Shown in pieces: positions 54,561 to 63,958 of a DNA stretch of 64,000 nucleotides. How positions within the stretch are numbered: the first letter of the stretch is position 1; each line of letters begins with the position of its first letter. The translations under genes and the position numbers were made by a program. The notes under the pieces were generated by a model, which saw nothing but the letters and a program-made list of their open reading frames with translations, did no database searches and was not told where the DNA came from. Source of the DNA: Lachnospiraceae bacterium (GTDB lineage Bacteria > Bacillota > Clostridia > Lachnospirales > Lachnospiraceae); the NCBI GenBank assembly GCA_017470985.1, contig JAFUXA010000009.1, positions 1 to 64,000 on the forward strand, given 5' to 3'.

Positions 54561-56681
54561 ATGGAACAGAACTATTTCAACGTTGCTGATATTTTTGGCG
54601 AGAATGTGTTTAATGATTCAGTAATGAGGGAGCGTCTTCCAAAGAAGACATATCAGAAGTTAAAGGAGACAATTCGTGATGGTAAAGAATTGGATTTGGA
54701 AACTGCTGATGTTATCGCACATGAGATGAAGGAGTGGGCTATCGAAAAAGGTGCTACACATTATAGCCACTGGTTTCAACCACTTACAGGTGTTACTGCA
54801 GAGAAACACGATTCGTTTATATCTGCTCCAATGAGCAATGGCAAAGTGCTTATGAGTTTCTCAGGAAAGGAATTGATCAAGGGTGAACCTGATGCATCTT
54901 CTTTCCCATCAGGAGGACTTAGAGCTACATTCGAAGCTAGAGGCTATACAGCATGGGATTGTACATCTCCGGCATTTGTCAGACAGGATGCAGCTGGAGC
55001 TACACTTTGCATACCAACAGCGTTTTGCTCATATAGAGGAGAGGCATTGGACCAGAAGACTCCATTACTTCGCTCTATGGAAGCAATCTCAGAGCAGTCA
55101 GTTCGACTGGTAAGATTGTTTGGTGATGAGACAACTACTAGAGTATTACCTTCAGTAGGTGTAGAGCAGGAATATTTCTTGATTGATAGAGATAAATATC
55201 TTGAGCGCAAGGATTTGATTTATACAGGCCGTACATTGTTTGGAGCTATGCCACCAAAGGGCCAGGAGATGGATGACCATTATTTCGGTGCAATCCCTGA
55301 GCGTATTGAGGCATATATGCGTGATGTAAATATTGAGTTGTGGAAACTTGGTGTATCTGCCAAGACTCAGCACAATGAGGTTGCACCTGCGCAGCATGAA
55401 TTGGCTCCTATTTACGCTGAGTGTAATGTGGCTGTAGATCACAATCAGTTGATTATGGAGACTTTGAAGAAGGTTGCTGTAAGACACAATTTGCATTGTC
55501 TTCTTCATGAGAAGCCTTTCGACGGTGTAAATGGTTCTGGTAAGCATGATAACTGGTCATTGGTTACAGATACAGGACACAATCTGTTGGACCCTGGCAA
55601 GACCTTACATGAGAACTTACAGTTCCAGCTTGTTATTGCATGTATACTTGAAGCTGTAGATGAGCATGCTGATTTGCTTAGAGAATCTGCAGCAGATATT
55701 GGAAATGATCACAGACTTGGAGCTGACGAAGCGCCACCAGCTATTATTTCTGTATTCCTTGGAGCTCAGCTTCAGGATGTGGTTGATCAGCTTATCAAGG
55801 ATGGTGAGGCTACAAGCTCAATTAAGAGTACCAAGATGAAGACTGGTGTTGCTACATTGCCAGACTTCACCAAGGATGCTACTGATAGAAATAGAACATC
55901 TCCATTTGCCTTCACAGGTAATAAATTTGAATTTAGAATGGTTGGTTCTCAGGATTCTGTTGGAGAGCCAAATGTAGTTCTTAATACAATTGTGGCAGAG
56001 GCATTTAAGAAGGCTTGTGACACATTGGAAGGTGCTGAGGATTTCGAGGCTGCTGTAAATGAATATGTAGCCAAGACATTGAAGGATCATGAGCGTATTA
56101 TCTTCAATGGTAATGGATATTCTCAGGAATGGGTAGAGGAAGCTGAGAGAAGAGGCTTGCCAAATATTAAGTCTATGGTTGAGTCTATCAGCGCTCTTAC
56201 AACTGATAAGTCTATTAAGCTCTTTGAGGAGTTCGGAGTATTTACAAGAGACGAGCTTCAGTCCAGAGCAGAGATTGAGTATGTACAGTATGCCAAGGAA
56301 ATCAATATTGAGGCTCGTACAATGATTGATTTGACAGTTAAGCAGATGATTCCTTCAATCATCGCATATGCTACTGAGCTTGGTAATTCAATTAATACAA
56401 TCAGAAGTGCCTGTGATGTGGCAGATGTTAGCACACAGCAGGATATGCTTATTGAGGTTTCAAATCTTTTGAAGGAGGCTAAGCAGGCATTGCTTAAGTT
56501 GCAGGAGGTTACAGCACATGCTGCGACAATTGAGGATAGCAAGGAGAAGGCTTTCTACTGCTATGAAAATGTAACTGTGGCTATGGATGCAGTTAGAGCT
56601 CCTATTGATAAGTTGGAGATGATTGTAGACAAAGAATACTGGCCAATGCCATCATATGGTGATTTGATCTTCGAAGTGTAG
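54561..56681 (+). CDS. glnN: Type III glutamine synthetase (GlnN), second copy
   Basis: 706 residues, clearly paralogous to the protein at 1953 along its full length: [54 protein letters not shown] and NGSGKHDNWSL. Differences include a short insertion around RQDAAGATL near 138. It is monocistronic between two terminators and lacks the paired-hairpin leader of the asnB operon, so the two copies are probably regulated differently. ATG 54561 follows TTGAAAGGAC. Confidence 0.95.
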   Translation: MEQNYFNVADIFGENVFNDSVMRERLPKKTYQKLKETIRDGKELDLETADVIAHEMKEWAIEKGATHYSHWFQPLTGVTAEKHDSFISAPMSNGKVLMSFSGKELIKGEPDASSFPSGGLRATFEARGYTAWDCTSPAFVRQDAAGATLCIPTAFCSYRGEALDQKTPLLRSMEAISEQSVRLVRLFGDETTTRVLPSVGVEQEYFLIDRDKYLERKDLIYTGRTLFGAMPPKGQEMDDHYFGAIPERIEAYMRDVNIELWKLGVSAKTQHNEVAPAQHELAPIYAECNVAVDHNQLIMETLKKVAVRHNLHCLLHEKPFDGVNGSGKHDNWSLVTDTGHNLLDPGKTLHENLQFQLVIACILEAVDEHADLLRESAADIGNDHRLGADEAPPAIISVFLGAQLQDVVDQLIKDGEATSSIKSTKMKTGVATLPDFTKDATDRNRTSPFAFTGNKFEFRMVGSQDSVGEPNVVLNTIVAEAFKKACDTLEGAEDFEAAVNEYVAKTLKDHERIIFNGNGYSQEWVEEAERRGLPNIKSMVESISALTTDKSIKLFEEFGVFTRDELQSRAEIEYVQYAKEINIEARTMIDLTVKQMIPSIIAYATELGNSINTIRSACDVADVSTQQDMLIEVSNLLKEAKQALLKLQEVTAHAATIEDSKEKAFYCYENVTVAMDAVRAPIDKLEMIVDKEYWPMPSYGDLIFEV

Positions 56682-56719
56682 TAATACATAGAGATAATTT
56701 ATAAAGTCTATAAAAAAGA

Positions 56720-56754
56720 AATCCATCCAGATAATTTATCTGGATGGATTTTTC
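56720..56754. terminator. Terminator after the second glnN
   Basis: AATCCATCCAGATAA and TTATCTGGATGGATT (56720-56750) form a nearly perfect stem followed by TTTTT; it may also end the convergent pbp transcript. Confidence 0.85.
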
Positions 56755-56791
56755 TTGTGTAATTTAATCTTTTATTTAAGTGATGAATTAT

Positions 56792-59419
56792 TTATTCATT
56801 AGGGGACTGTGTTCCAGTCTCTGTGGATGTACTGCCTTCACCTGCATTTTCAGGTGTTGTATTAGTTGGTACTTTATCAATTATTGATATAGAACCGGAT
56901 GACTGATTGCTAGGAGCAACAGGCATGGTTGTATGTGTAGTACATCTCTGACTCAGGAATTCCGGTGTCAGCATGAATGGTCCTTCTTCTGTCTCTGTTG
57001 AACCACCTACCAGGAATACTGATGAGGTGACATATGGACAGTACTCTGTTGATATTAGACCTGTCTCATTACATATATTTACACGAACATGGTGATCGCA
57101 TTGCTCAGTAGGTTCTGTGCCTTTTGCGAAGTATTCTTCGTAGATTGTAGAACCTCTTGGATCACAATCACATACACCTTCTACAGGCAACTTGCCGGAT
57201 TCTCTACATACAGCTACCTTTACTATATCAGCGCAACCAGGGAAGCTGGCAGGCTCTAGGTTCTCATGAACTCTAAGCATTATAGCTCTCCATAAATTCT
57301 TGGCATAAGCTGTATATGTCTGTTCTGAATTATCATCATATCCACCCCATACTCCACATGTATAATAAGGAGTATATGCTACAAATACTGTATCACGGTT
57401 CTTGGTTGTGGTACCGGTCTTTCCGGCAACAGACATTCCAGGGATTCCAGCTCCGGCACCTGTACCGGAAGCAATTACATCTTCCATTGCATTGGTAAGC
57501 AACCATGCTGTGGACTCTTTTAATACTTCCTTTGATGTATTATCTGTTGTTGATAGTATTACATTTCCCTGATGATCCAACACTTCTGTATATAATACAG
57601 GCTTATTGTAATCACCCTTGTTGGCAATAGTAGCATATGCTGCTGTAAGCTCGATGTTGGTAACACCATTTGTAATACCACCTAAGCATAAGGACTGGTT
57701 GTTATCGCCGCTTTCCAATGTGCTTATTCCCAGAGCCTGAGCATATTCAAAACCTAATCCTGTACCAATAGCTGTCAGGTTTTTAACTGTTACAACATTT
57801 CGAGACATTCTGATTGCCTCACGAATATTCAGGAAACCTCTGTATACATTATCGTAGTTATTAAGAGGTGTTCCGTTGGCATATGTCATAGGAGCATCGT
57901 CCTGTACACTTGCTAGCGTCATGCCACCTGCATCAAGAGCAGCTGTATAACAAGCAATAACCTTGAAGCAAGAACCTGGCTGACGGGTTATATCCACAGC
58001 TCTGTTTAGCGTACGACTGCCAGTCTTGTCACCACGTCCGCCTACAAGAGCAACTACATGACCTGTTGACTGATCCATAATTGTAGCTGCAGCCTGTGGC
58101 TGTATAGTGAACTGCAAAGTCTCTCCGCCTTCTGCGATAGTATCGCCTTCCTGCATGATTTCCTTTTTGTAGGCTTCAATAGCTTCGCGACATTCTTCCT
58201 CGCTTTTGAAATTAATGTCGTAGTTAGGATTGCTTGCCAGATAGTAGTTCATCATTGTTGCTTCACTGTAGTTCTCTGTAGAACCATCTGATTTCTTTAC
58301 GGTCAGACGGTATGAGAATGAAGTTAATGTATGATCATCATAATTGGCATTATTATTTAACTCCTCCTCGGCGATTTTCTGAATGGCTGAATCCTGTGTG
58401 GATTTAATGGTCAATCCACCACTGTACAACATCTTGTTGGCTTCGCCTTCTGAGTAACCCTCTTCAATGAGATCGTTATATACCTCGTCTGTGAGAGCAT
58501 CTACAAAATATGATGTAGATGAGTTGGCAACAGCATCATCATTTACCACCTGAATACGAGCATATACATCATCAGACAGAGCTGCTTCGTATTGGCTTTT
58601 GGTTATGAAATCCAGATCCAACATCTTTTTCAAGACACGTTTGCGTCTTTCGGCGTTCTTGTCCGGGTTGGTAATTGGATTGTATTTGGTAGGGTTCTGA
58701 GTGATACCTGCAATTGTGGCTGCTTCTGACAGAGTAAGTTCTGAAGCAGATTTGTTGAAATATCTCTCGCTGGCTGCCTCAATTCCCAGGGTATTCTGAC
58801 CTAGGTTAATTGAGTTCAAATAGTTTTCTAAGATTACATCTTTGGAAGTAACCTTTTCCAATTGAACAGCTAAGTACTGTTCCTGAATCTTTCTGTTGAT
58901 TCGGTCTTCAAAGCTGTTTTCCGAAGTCCAGGTTGTGAAGTAATTATTCTTCAGCAACTGCTGTGTGATAGTGGAAGCACCCTGTAGGGATTCGCCACCA
59001 CTGGTAATGCCAGTGAACACAGCTCTTATAATACCTCTTACATCAATTCCGTTGTGATCGTAGAAACGCTCATCCTCAATTGCAACAAATGCATGCTGAG
59101 CATCAACTGGAATCTGGTCCAAAGTTACATATGAACGGTTGGAACCGGATGCTGCAAGTGTTTCTATCTCATTTCCGTCCTTATCTAATATGGTTGTTAA
59201 ATAACCGGAAGGAGTTATATTTACTTCAGAGATATCAGGACACCTTTTTATTAGATTCGAAGCATATAAGCCCACAGCCAAAATTCCAATGGCTACAACA
59301 CAAAGCGCAACTACTAATGCGGCCTTGAGCATAGTGATGGCATGTCTGTTGGTCTGCTTCCTACGTTTGGAGGCAAGCTTATCGCTTTCCTGTTTAACCT
59401 TCTTTTTGCCGTAATTCAT
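56792..59419 (-). CDS. Class A penicillin-binding protein (PBP1A type)
   Basis: 875 residues. Basic cytoplasmic tail, one membrane anchor (near 29-54), then a GT51 glycosyltransferase domain with EDERFYDHNGIDVRG near 118 and QGASTITQQLLKN near 148, and a transpeptidase domain with the SxxK serine in RQPGSCFK near 485, SRN near 540 and KTGTTT near 665. A Cys-containing C-terminal region (CRESGKLPVEGVCDCDPRGS) and a Ser/Thr/Glu-rich tail end the protein. Polymerises and crosslinks peptidoglycan. ATG has AAAGGAG; its promoter region is shared with the divergent yigZ gene. Confidence 0.94.
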   Translation of the reverse strand: MNYGKKKVKQESDKLASKRRKQTNRHAITMLKAALVVALCVVAIGILAVGLYASNLIKRCPDISEVNITPSGYLTTILDKDGNEIETLAASGSNRSYVTLDQIPVDAQHAFVAIEDERFYDHNGIDVRGIIRAVFTGITSGGESLQGASTITQQLLKNNYFTTWTSENSFEDRINRKIQEQYLAVQLEKVTSKDVILENYLNSINLGQNTLGIEAASERYFNKSASELTLSEAATIAGITQNPTKYNPITNPDKNAERRKRVLKKMLDLDFITKSQYEAALSDDVYARIQVVNDDAVANSSTSYFVDALTDEVYNDLIEEGYSEGEANKMLYSGGLTIKSTQDSAIQKIAEEELNNNANYDDHTLTSFSYRLTVKKSDGSTENYSEATMMNYYLASNPNYDINFKSEEECREAIEAYKKEIMQEGDTIAEGGETLQFTIQPQAAATIMDQSTGHVVALVGGRGDKTGSRTLNRAVDITRQPGSCFKVIACYTAALDAGGMTLASVQDDAPMTYANGTPLNNYDNVYRGFLNIREAIRMSRNVVTVKNLTAIGTGLGFEYAQALGISTLESGDNNQSLCLGGITNGVTNIELTAAYATIANKGDYNKPVLYTEVLDHQGNVILSTTDNTSKEVLKESTAWLLTNAMEDVIASGTGAGAGIPGMSVAGKTGTTTKNRDTVFVAYTPYYTCGVWGGYDDNSEQTYTAYAKNLWRAIMLRVHENLEPASFPGCADIVKVAVCRESGKLPVEGVCDCDPRGSTIYEEYFAKGTEPTEQCDHHVRVNICNETGLISTEYCPYVTSSVFLVGGSTETEEGPFMLTPEFLSQRCTTHTTMPVAPSNQSSGSISIIDKVPTNTTPENAGEGSTSTETGTQSPNE

Positions 59420-59505
59420 ATAGTTCTCCTTTGTTTACACAAATTCACTTTATTATATCAGAAAATTACTTTATAATAAAGAACAAACTAGGTTGAGAGG
59501 GTGCC

Positions 59506-60153
59506 ATGGAAGACAGGTATATAGTATATAAAGACGGCGTTGGAGAGATAACTGAAAAGAAATCCCGCTTTATTGCATCAGTAAAATCAGTGAAGTCTCA
59601 GGAGGAGGCTTTGGAATTTATAGAGGGCAAGAAGAAGGAGTACTGGGATGCCAGACATAATTGCTTCGCCTATATTATAGGAAATGAAAACGGGATTATG
59701 AGATGCAGTGACGATGGTGAACCTGCTCAGACTGCGGGACGACCAATGCTTGATGTGCTCATTAACAAGGGTGTGTACAATGTGGTTGTGGTAGTCACCA
59801 GATATTTCGGCGGTGTCCTTCTTGGTACCGGCGGATTGGTTAGAGCATATCAGGGTGCTACCATTGCCGGGCTGGATAATTGTATTCTTATGAAGGAGTG
59901 TCAGGGCTATCAGGTACAGATTACTACAGATTATAATGGCTATGGCAAGATTGAGTACATTCTCAGAGAGAGAAATATACCAATGGGGCAGGTGGAATAT
60001 CTGGACAATGTGAAGATAAGCCTGGTTATCCCGGAAGACCAGATCGGATTTGTGGAGGCCGAAATTGCTGATAAAACAAGTGGTTCGGCAACTTTTGATA
60101 AGGGTGATTTGGTAGAATACGGACTTGATGGCGAGGATGTAATTCTTCTATAA
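59506..60153 (+). CDS. YigZ/IMPACT family protein
   Basis: 215 residues. The IMPACT-type N-terminal domain has KKSRFIASV, CFAYIIGNENGIMRCSDDGE and TRYFGGVLLGTGGLVRAYQG near 100-119, the family signature; the C-terminal alpha/beta half resembles an EF-G fragment. Role in bacteria unresolved (translation-related by analogy). ATG 59506 has GAGAGGG. A TATAAT at 59472-59477 serves it, with a divergent TATAAT for pbp close by. Confidence 0.9.
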   Translation: MEDRYIVYKDGVGEITEKKSRFIASVKSVKSQEEALEFIEGKKKEYWDARHNCFAYIIGNENGIMRCSDDGEPAQTAGRPMLDVLINKGVYNVVVVVTRYFGGVLLGTGGLVRAYQGATIAGLDNCILMKECQGYQVQITTDYNGYGKIEYILRERNIPMGQVEYLDNVKISLVIPEDQIGFVEAEIADKTSGSATFDKGDLVEYGLDGEDVILL

Positions 60154-60218
60154 AAACCTTGTAGAAAACCTGTGAGAAATGATTTGCAAAAACCTGCAAA
60201 AACTTTTTAAAAAAGTGC

Positions 60219-60247
60219 TTGATTTTTTGTGTGGCTTTCTATATAAT
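60219..60247 (+). promoter_or_regulatory. tRNA-Gln promoter
   Basis: TTGATT (60219-60224), 17-bp spacer, TATAAT (60242-60247), 29 bases upstream of the tRNA. Confidence 0.75.
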
Positions 60248-60275
60248 ATCTTTTGTTGACCGAACAACACATTAA

Positions 60276-60347
60276 TGGCCCATCGCCAAATGGTAAGGCA
60301 ACGGACTCTGACTCCGTCATTTCAAGGTTCGAATCCTTGTGGGCCAG
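60276..60347 (+). tRNA. tRNA-Gln (anticodon CUG)
   Basis: A full cloverleaf of 72 nt: acceptor TGGCCCA/TGGGCCA, D-arm GCC...GGC, anticodon stem ACGGA/TCCGT with loop CTCTGAC giving anticodon CTG, and T-arm CAAGG-TTCGAAT-CCTTG. The discriminator is G; CCA is not encoded. It reads CAG, the more used glutamine codon here. Confidence 0.95.
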
Positions 60348-60349
60348 CT

Positions 60350-60379
60350 AAGGAATCTCAGATGAGATTCCTTTTTTTG
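60350..60379 (+). terminator. Terminator after tRNA-Gln
   Basis: AAGGAATCTC (60350-60359) pairs with GAGATTCCTT (60364-60373), followed by a run of T. Confidence 0.9.
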
Positions 60380-60479
60380 TTCTATAGTAAAAATCTGTGG
60401 TTGTGATAATCTTTTTTTATTTCCACATAATTATGTATCATGTTAAAATGTATGCCATAGGGGAAGAAGGCAGGTAGAT

Positions 60480-61181
60480 ATGTATACATTTAAAAGTAGA
60501 GTGAGATTTAGCGAGTGCGATTCCGAAGGCAGATTGACAGTTATTGGATTGATTAACTATTTACAGGATTGCTGCACCATGCAGGCTGAGGATTTAGATA
60601 TTGGTATTTCATATTTGAAAGAGCAGGACCTGGGATGGTTCCTTACAAACTGGGATATATGCATTAAGGAGATGCCTTTTATAGGTGAGGAAATATATGT
60701 GAGCACCTGGCCTTATAAATTTGCCGGATTTATCGGAAGCAGAAATTTCAAGGTGGAAAATGCCCAGGGTGAATTGTTGGCATATGCTGATTCTCTGTGG
60801 GTTCTTATGAATCTCAAGAAGCAGGCGCCAAATAGATTACCTGAGCTTATGAAGGAACGATATACTACAGATCCAGCCTTGGAGACCAACGACATGAAGC
60901 GCAAGCTTCAGCCTACCGGTTCTGATAAGGTGGCCTTGGAATTCAAGGTGGATAAGATGTACTTAGATACCAACTTCCATATGAATAACAGTTATTATGT
61001 ACAGGGAGCCATGGAAGCAGCAGGAGCCAAGAAGTTTAGAGAGATTGTTGTAGAATACAAGAAATCAGCCCAGTATCAGGATTATGTGAAATGTGTTGTA
61101 GGCGACATAGATGGTGGCACACAGGTTGATATGATAAGTGATGCCGGTGACATATATGCTATAGTGCAATTTAAGAATTAG
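60480..61181 (+). CDS. Acyl-ACP thioesterase
   Basis: 233 residues, two hot-dog domains as in bacterial FatA/FatB-like enzymes. RFSECDSEGRLTVIGLINYL at the start, GWFLTNWDICIKEMP near 60, and the second-domain NFHMNNSYYVQGAMEAAG near 163 with the usual Asn-His catalytic pair. Releases fatty acids from acyl carrier protein. ATG 60480 has a weak AAGGCAGG site. Stands alone after the tRNA. Confidence 0.9.
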   Translation: MYTFKSRVRFSECDSEGRLTVIGLINYLQDCCTMQAEDLDIGISYLKEQDLGWFLTNWDICIKEMPFIGEEIYVSTWPYKFAGFIGSRNFKVENAQGELLAYADSLWVLMNLKKQAPNRLPELMKERYTTDPALETNDMKRKLQPTGSDKVALEFKVDKMYLDTNFHMNNSYYVQGAMEAAGAKKFREIVVEYKKSAQYQDYVKCVVGDIDGGTQVDMISDAGDIYAIVQFKN

Positions 61182-61251
61182 TTGATAATTCCTTATAAAG
61201 TATAAGGGTTATGATATATATTTATAATAGAAAGAACGAGGACGGATAGAC

Positions 61252-62088
61252 ATGATGAAATTAGGCGAAATTCAGACATTAAAAGTAGCAAAGAAGGTAG
61301 ACTTTGGAGTGTATCTTGTGGAAAATTCAGGGGATGATAAGACAGTGCTTCTGCCAAAGAAACAGGTACCGGCAGGAGTCTCTATAGGAGATTCAATATC
61401 AGTTTTTCTATACAAGGATTCTGATGATAGATTGATTGCCACAACTACAATTCCTAAATTGACTATGGGTCAATGCGGTGTACTTCAGGTGAAGGAGATT
61501 TCCAAGATTGGTGCATTTCTTGACTGGGGCCTGGAGAAGGATTTGTTCCTGCCTTACAAGGAGATGTCAAGACGAGTAAATGAGGGAGACGAGATATTAG
61601 TTCGTCTCTATATCGATAAGAGTGAGAGACTCTGCGCCAGCACCAAGCATATATATCCATTGTTGGAGAGCAAATCTCCATACAAGGTGGGAGATGAAGT
61701 TGAAGGACGCATATATGAGTTTGGACATGATTTTGGTACTTTTGTAGCTGTAGATGATAAATATTCCGCCATGATTCCAAAGCATGAGGATACTTCTAAT
61801 TATCATTTGGGAGATATTCTGTCTATGGAAGTAACTGGAATCAAGGCTGATGGCAAGTTGGATGTATCTCTGAGAAGCAAGGCTTATATCCAGATGGACG
61901 CTGATGCAGAGCACGTGATGGAGATAATAGATTCCTACGCAGGTGTTCTTCCATTTACGGAGAAGGCAACTCCTGAGATTATATTTAGAGAGACCGGACT
62001 TTCCAAGGCGGCATTTAAGAGAGCAGTAGGCAGATTGTATAAAGAGCGCAGAATTACTATTAATGATGGAAAGATTCGCAAAAATTAG
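61252..62088 (+). CDS. cvfB: S1 RNA-binding domain protein (CvfB-like)
   Basis: 278 residues: S1-like barrels near 1-65, 70-130 (GQCGVLQVKEISKIGAFLDW) and 140-205 (GDEVEGRIYEFGHDFGTFVA), then a C-terminal winged helix (SKAAFKRAVGRLYKERRI). CvfB binds RNA and affects virulence gene expression in staphylococci. ATG 61252 or 61255 can start; GAACGAGGACG is a weak site. Confidence 0.9.
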   Translation: MMKLGEIQTLKVAKKVDFGVYLVENSGDDKTVLLPKKQVPAGVSIGDSISVFLYKDSDDRLIATTTIPKLTMGQCGVLQVKEISKIGAFLDWGLEKDLFLPYKEMSRRVNEGDEILVRLYIDKSERLCASTKHIYPLLESKSPYKVGDEVEGRIYEFGHDFGTFVAVDDKYSAMIPKHEDTSNYHLGDILSMEVTGIKADGKLDVSLRSKAYIQMDADAEHVMEIIDSYAGVLPFTEKATPEIIFRETGLSKAAFKRAVGRLYKERRITINDGKIRKN

Positions 62089-62163
62089 CTAGAATAAATA
62101 TGTTATAAATCAAAAGACTCAAATTATTTCAATATTGTAGTTTGAGTAGGAAGTGAGGAAGAA

Positions 62164-62538
62164 ATGAAAAACGTAATTAAAACAGACAAGGCACCGGCAG
62201 CAATCGGACCATACTCACAGGCTATTGAGGTAAATGGTATGGTATATACATCCGGAGTTATTCCGGTTGATCCTGCTACAGGTAATATTCCAGAGGGTTC
62301 AGTTGCTCAGGCTGATCAGGCTTTTAAAAATATGTCAAATCTTTTGGAAGCTGCAGGTACAAGCATGGCAAATGTTGTAAAGACTACAGTATTTATCAAG
62401 GAAATGAATGATTTTGCTGCAATCAATGAAGTATATGCAAAATATTTTCCAGAGCCATATCCAAGTAGAAGCTGCGTGGAAGTGGCTCGTCTTCCAAAGG
62501 ATGTAATGCTTGAAATTGAGGTTATTGCTACAAAGTAA
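62164..62538 (+). CDS. ridA: RidA family enamine/imine deaminase
   Basis: 124 residues with the complete RidA signature: KAPAAIGPYSQAIEVNGMVY at the start, TSGVIPVDP, and the active-site arginine in PSRSCVEVARLPKDV near 105. Hydrolyses reactive 2-aminoacrylate and related imines from PLP enzymes. ATG 62164 follows GAAGTGAGG. Confidence 0.95.
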   Translation: MKNVIKTDKAPAAIGPYSQAIEVNGMVYTSGVIPVDPATGNIPEGSVAQADQAFKNMSNLLEAAGTSMANVVKTTVFIKEMNDFAAINEVYAKYFPEPYPSRSCVEVARLPKDVMLEIEVIATK

Positions 62539-62578
62539 TAACTGAATATTGATTAGAGATATATTGATGGACATAAAA

Positions 62579-62611
62579 ATAGCGTAGCAGTATGGGGGGC
62601 TGCTACGCTAT
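62579..62611. terminator. Terminator between ridA and yjfB
   Basis: ATAGCGTAGCAG (62579-62590) and CTGCTACGCTAT (62600-62611) are perfect arms. A T run follows on the minus strand, so it mainly ends the yjfB transcript, and it can also act on ridA. Confidence 0.75.
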
Positions 62612-62659
62612 TGGTCCAACTATAGGATGTCGTGTCGAGAAAAGCTCGACTCTAGGTAT

Positions 62660-62860
62660 TTATATGGTTAGGTCGATATTTCGACCGATGGAAGGGTTCA
62701 CCAGAGTTTCAAGCGAAGGCGATGGTGCTGAATTAATAATCTCAGCCATTCCCTGACTCTGCATCCTCTGGGTATCAAGTGCCTGGTCAAGTACCGCTAC
62801 TCCAACGTTTTGTAATGTTTGAGCTTGACTCATATTCATAGATAGTCTTGCGATATCCAT
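62660..62860 (-). CDS. yjfB: YjfB family putative motility protein
   Basis: 66 residues, MDIARLSMNMSQAQTLQNVG then VAVLDQALDTQ, matching the short YjfB family annotated as a putative motility protein; its members are often found in flagellated Firmicutes. Strong ribosome site AAAGGAGG before ATG 62860. Monocistronic. Molecular role unknown. Confidence 0.85.
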   Translation of the reverse strand: MDIARLSMNMSQAQTLQNVGVAVLDQALDTQRMQSQGMAEIINSAPSPSLETLVNPSIGRNIDLTI

Positions 62861-62971
62861 AGCCTAATCCTCCTTTCCTCTGATTACATTGTAATTATGA
62901 CACGGAGATTAGGACAAAACAAGGACAATAATTTATAAAAATGTTTTTAAATATTATTTCTTAAAATACAT

Positions 62972-63000
62972 TTGACAAACGGGGGAAAATAGATTATATT
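62972..63000 (+). promoter_or_regulatory. trxB promoter with inverted repeat at the start site
   Basis: TTGACA (62972-62977), 17-bp spacer, TATATT (62995-63000). ACACAA/TTGTGT arms at 63003-63008 and 63014-63019 lie at the likely transcription start and may be an operator. Confidence 0.7.
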
Positions 63001-63055
63001 GTACACAACTTAATTGTGTGCAATGTCTTATTTGAGTTTTTAGGAGGCGATATAT

Positions 63056-63958
63056 ATGTATGATGTAACAATAGTTGGAAGCGGTCCTGCTGGAATGGCA
63101 GCAGCAATTTATGCAAAGAGAGCAATGCTTGATACATTGGTAGTTGACAAGACATCTGTCAGTGGTGGTCAGATTTTAAATACTTATGAGGTGGACAATT
63201 ATCCGGGACTTCCAGAGGTTACAGGAATGGATCTTGGTCAGAAGTTCAAGGATCATGCTGTAAAGCTGGGAGCAGAATTTACTAGAAATACAATTACTTC
63301 CATTGAGGATAAGGGTGAATACAAGATTCTCCATGGTAAGAAAGGCGATATTGAAACCAAGACAGTTATCCTGGCTATGGGAGCTAGCAATCGTAGACTT
63401 GGAGTTCCTGGTGAGGATGAGTTGGTTGGAATGGGCGTATCATACTGCGCTACCTGTGACGGTGCATTCTACAAGGACAAGGTTGTAGTTGTTGTCGGTG
63501 GTGGAGATGTGGCACTTGAGGATGCTATCTATCTGGCAAGAGGATGCAGCAAAGTATATCTGGTACATAGAAGAGATGAGTTCAGAGGCGCCAAGGTTTT
63601 GGCTGATGAAGTGAGAAATACAGCCAACATTGAGTTGGTTCTTGACTCTGTAGTAGATAGAATTGTAGGAACCAATGGCGTAGAGTCAGTTGAAGTATCC
63701 AATGTGAAGACTGGCGAGAAGAGAACTCTTGATGTACAGGGTGCATTTATTGCAGTTGGTACACTTCCTCAGACTGATAAGATTGAGGGACTTCCTGATA
63801 TGGATGAGAGAGGTTATATTATTGCTGGTGAAGATGGAGTTACAAGCATACCTGGTATATTTGTAGCAGGAGATTGTAGAACCAAGCAGTTGCGTCAGGT
63901 TGTGACTGCAGCATCTGATGGAGCAAATTGTGTTGTTTCAGCAGAGAGATATCTGTAG
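63056..63958 (+). CDS. trxB: Thioredoxin reductase (TrxB)
   Basis: 300 residues, a normal length. FAD loop GSGPAGMAAAIYAKR at 8-22, redox-active CATCDGAFYKDK near 131, NADPH loop GGGDVALEDA near 150 and the C-terminal FAD motif GIFVAGDC near 267. Reduces thioredoxin with NADPH (or a ferredoxin-linked donor). ATG 63056 follows TTAGGAGGCG. The last 42 bases of the window after its stop hold nothing recognisable. Confidence 0.95.
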   Translation: MYDVTIVGSGPAGMAAAIYAKRAMLDTLVVDKTSVSGGQILNTYEVDNYPGLPEVTGMDLGQKFKDHAVKLGAEFTRNTITSIEDKGEYKILHGKKGDIETKTVILAMGASNRRLGVPGEDELVGMGVSYCATCDGAFYKDKVVVVVGGGDVALEDAIYLARGCSKVYLVHRRDEFRGAKVLADEVRNTANIELVLDSVVDRIVGTNGVESVEVSNVKTGEKRTLDVQGAFIAVGTLPQTDKIEGLPDMDERGYIIAGEDGVTSIPGIFVAGDCRTKQLRQVVTAASDGANCVVSAERYL

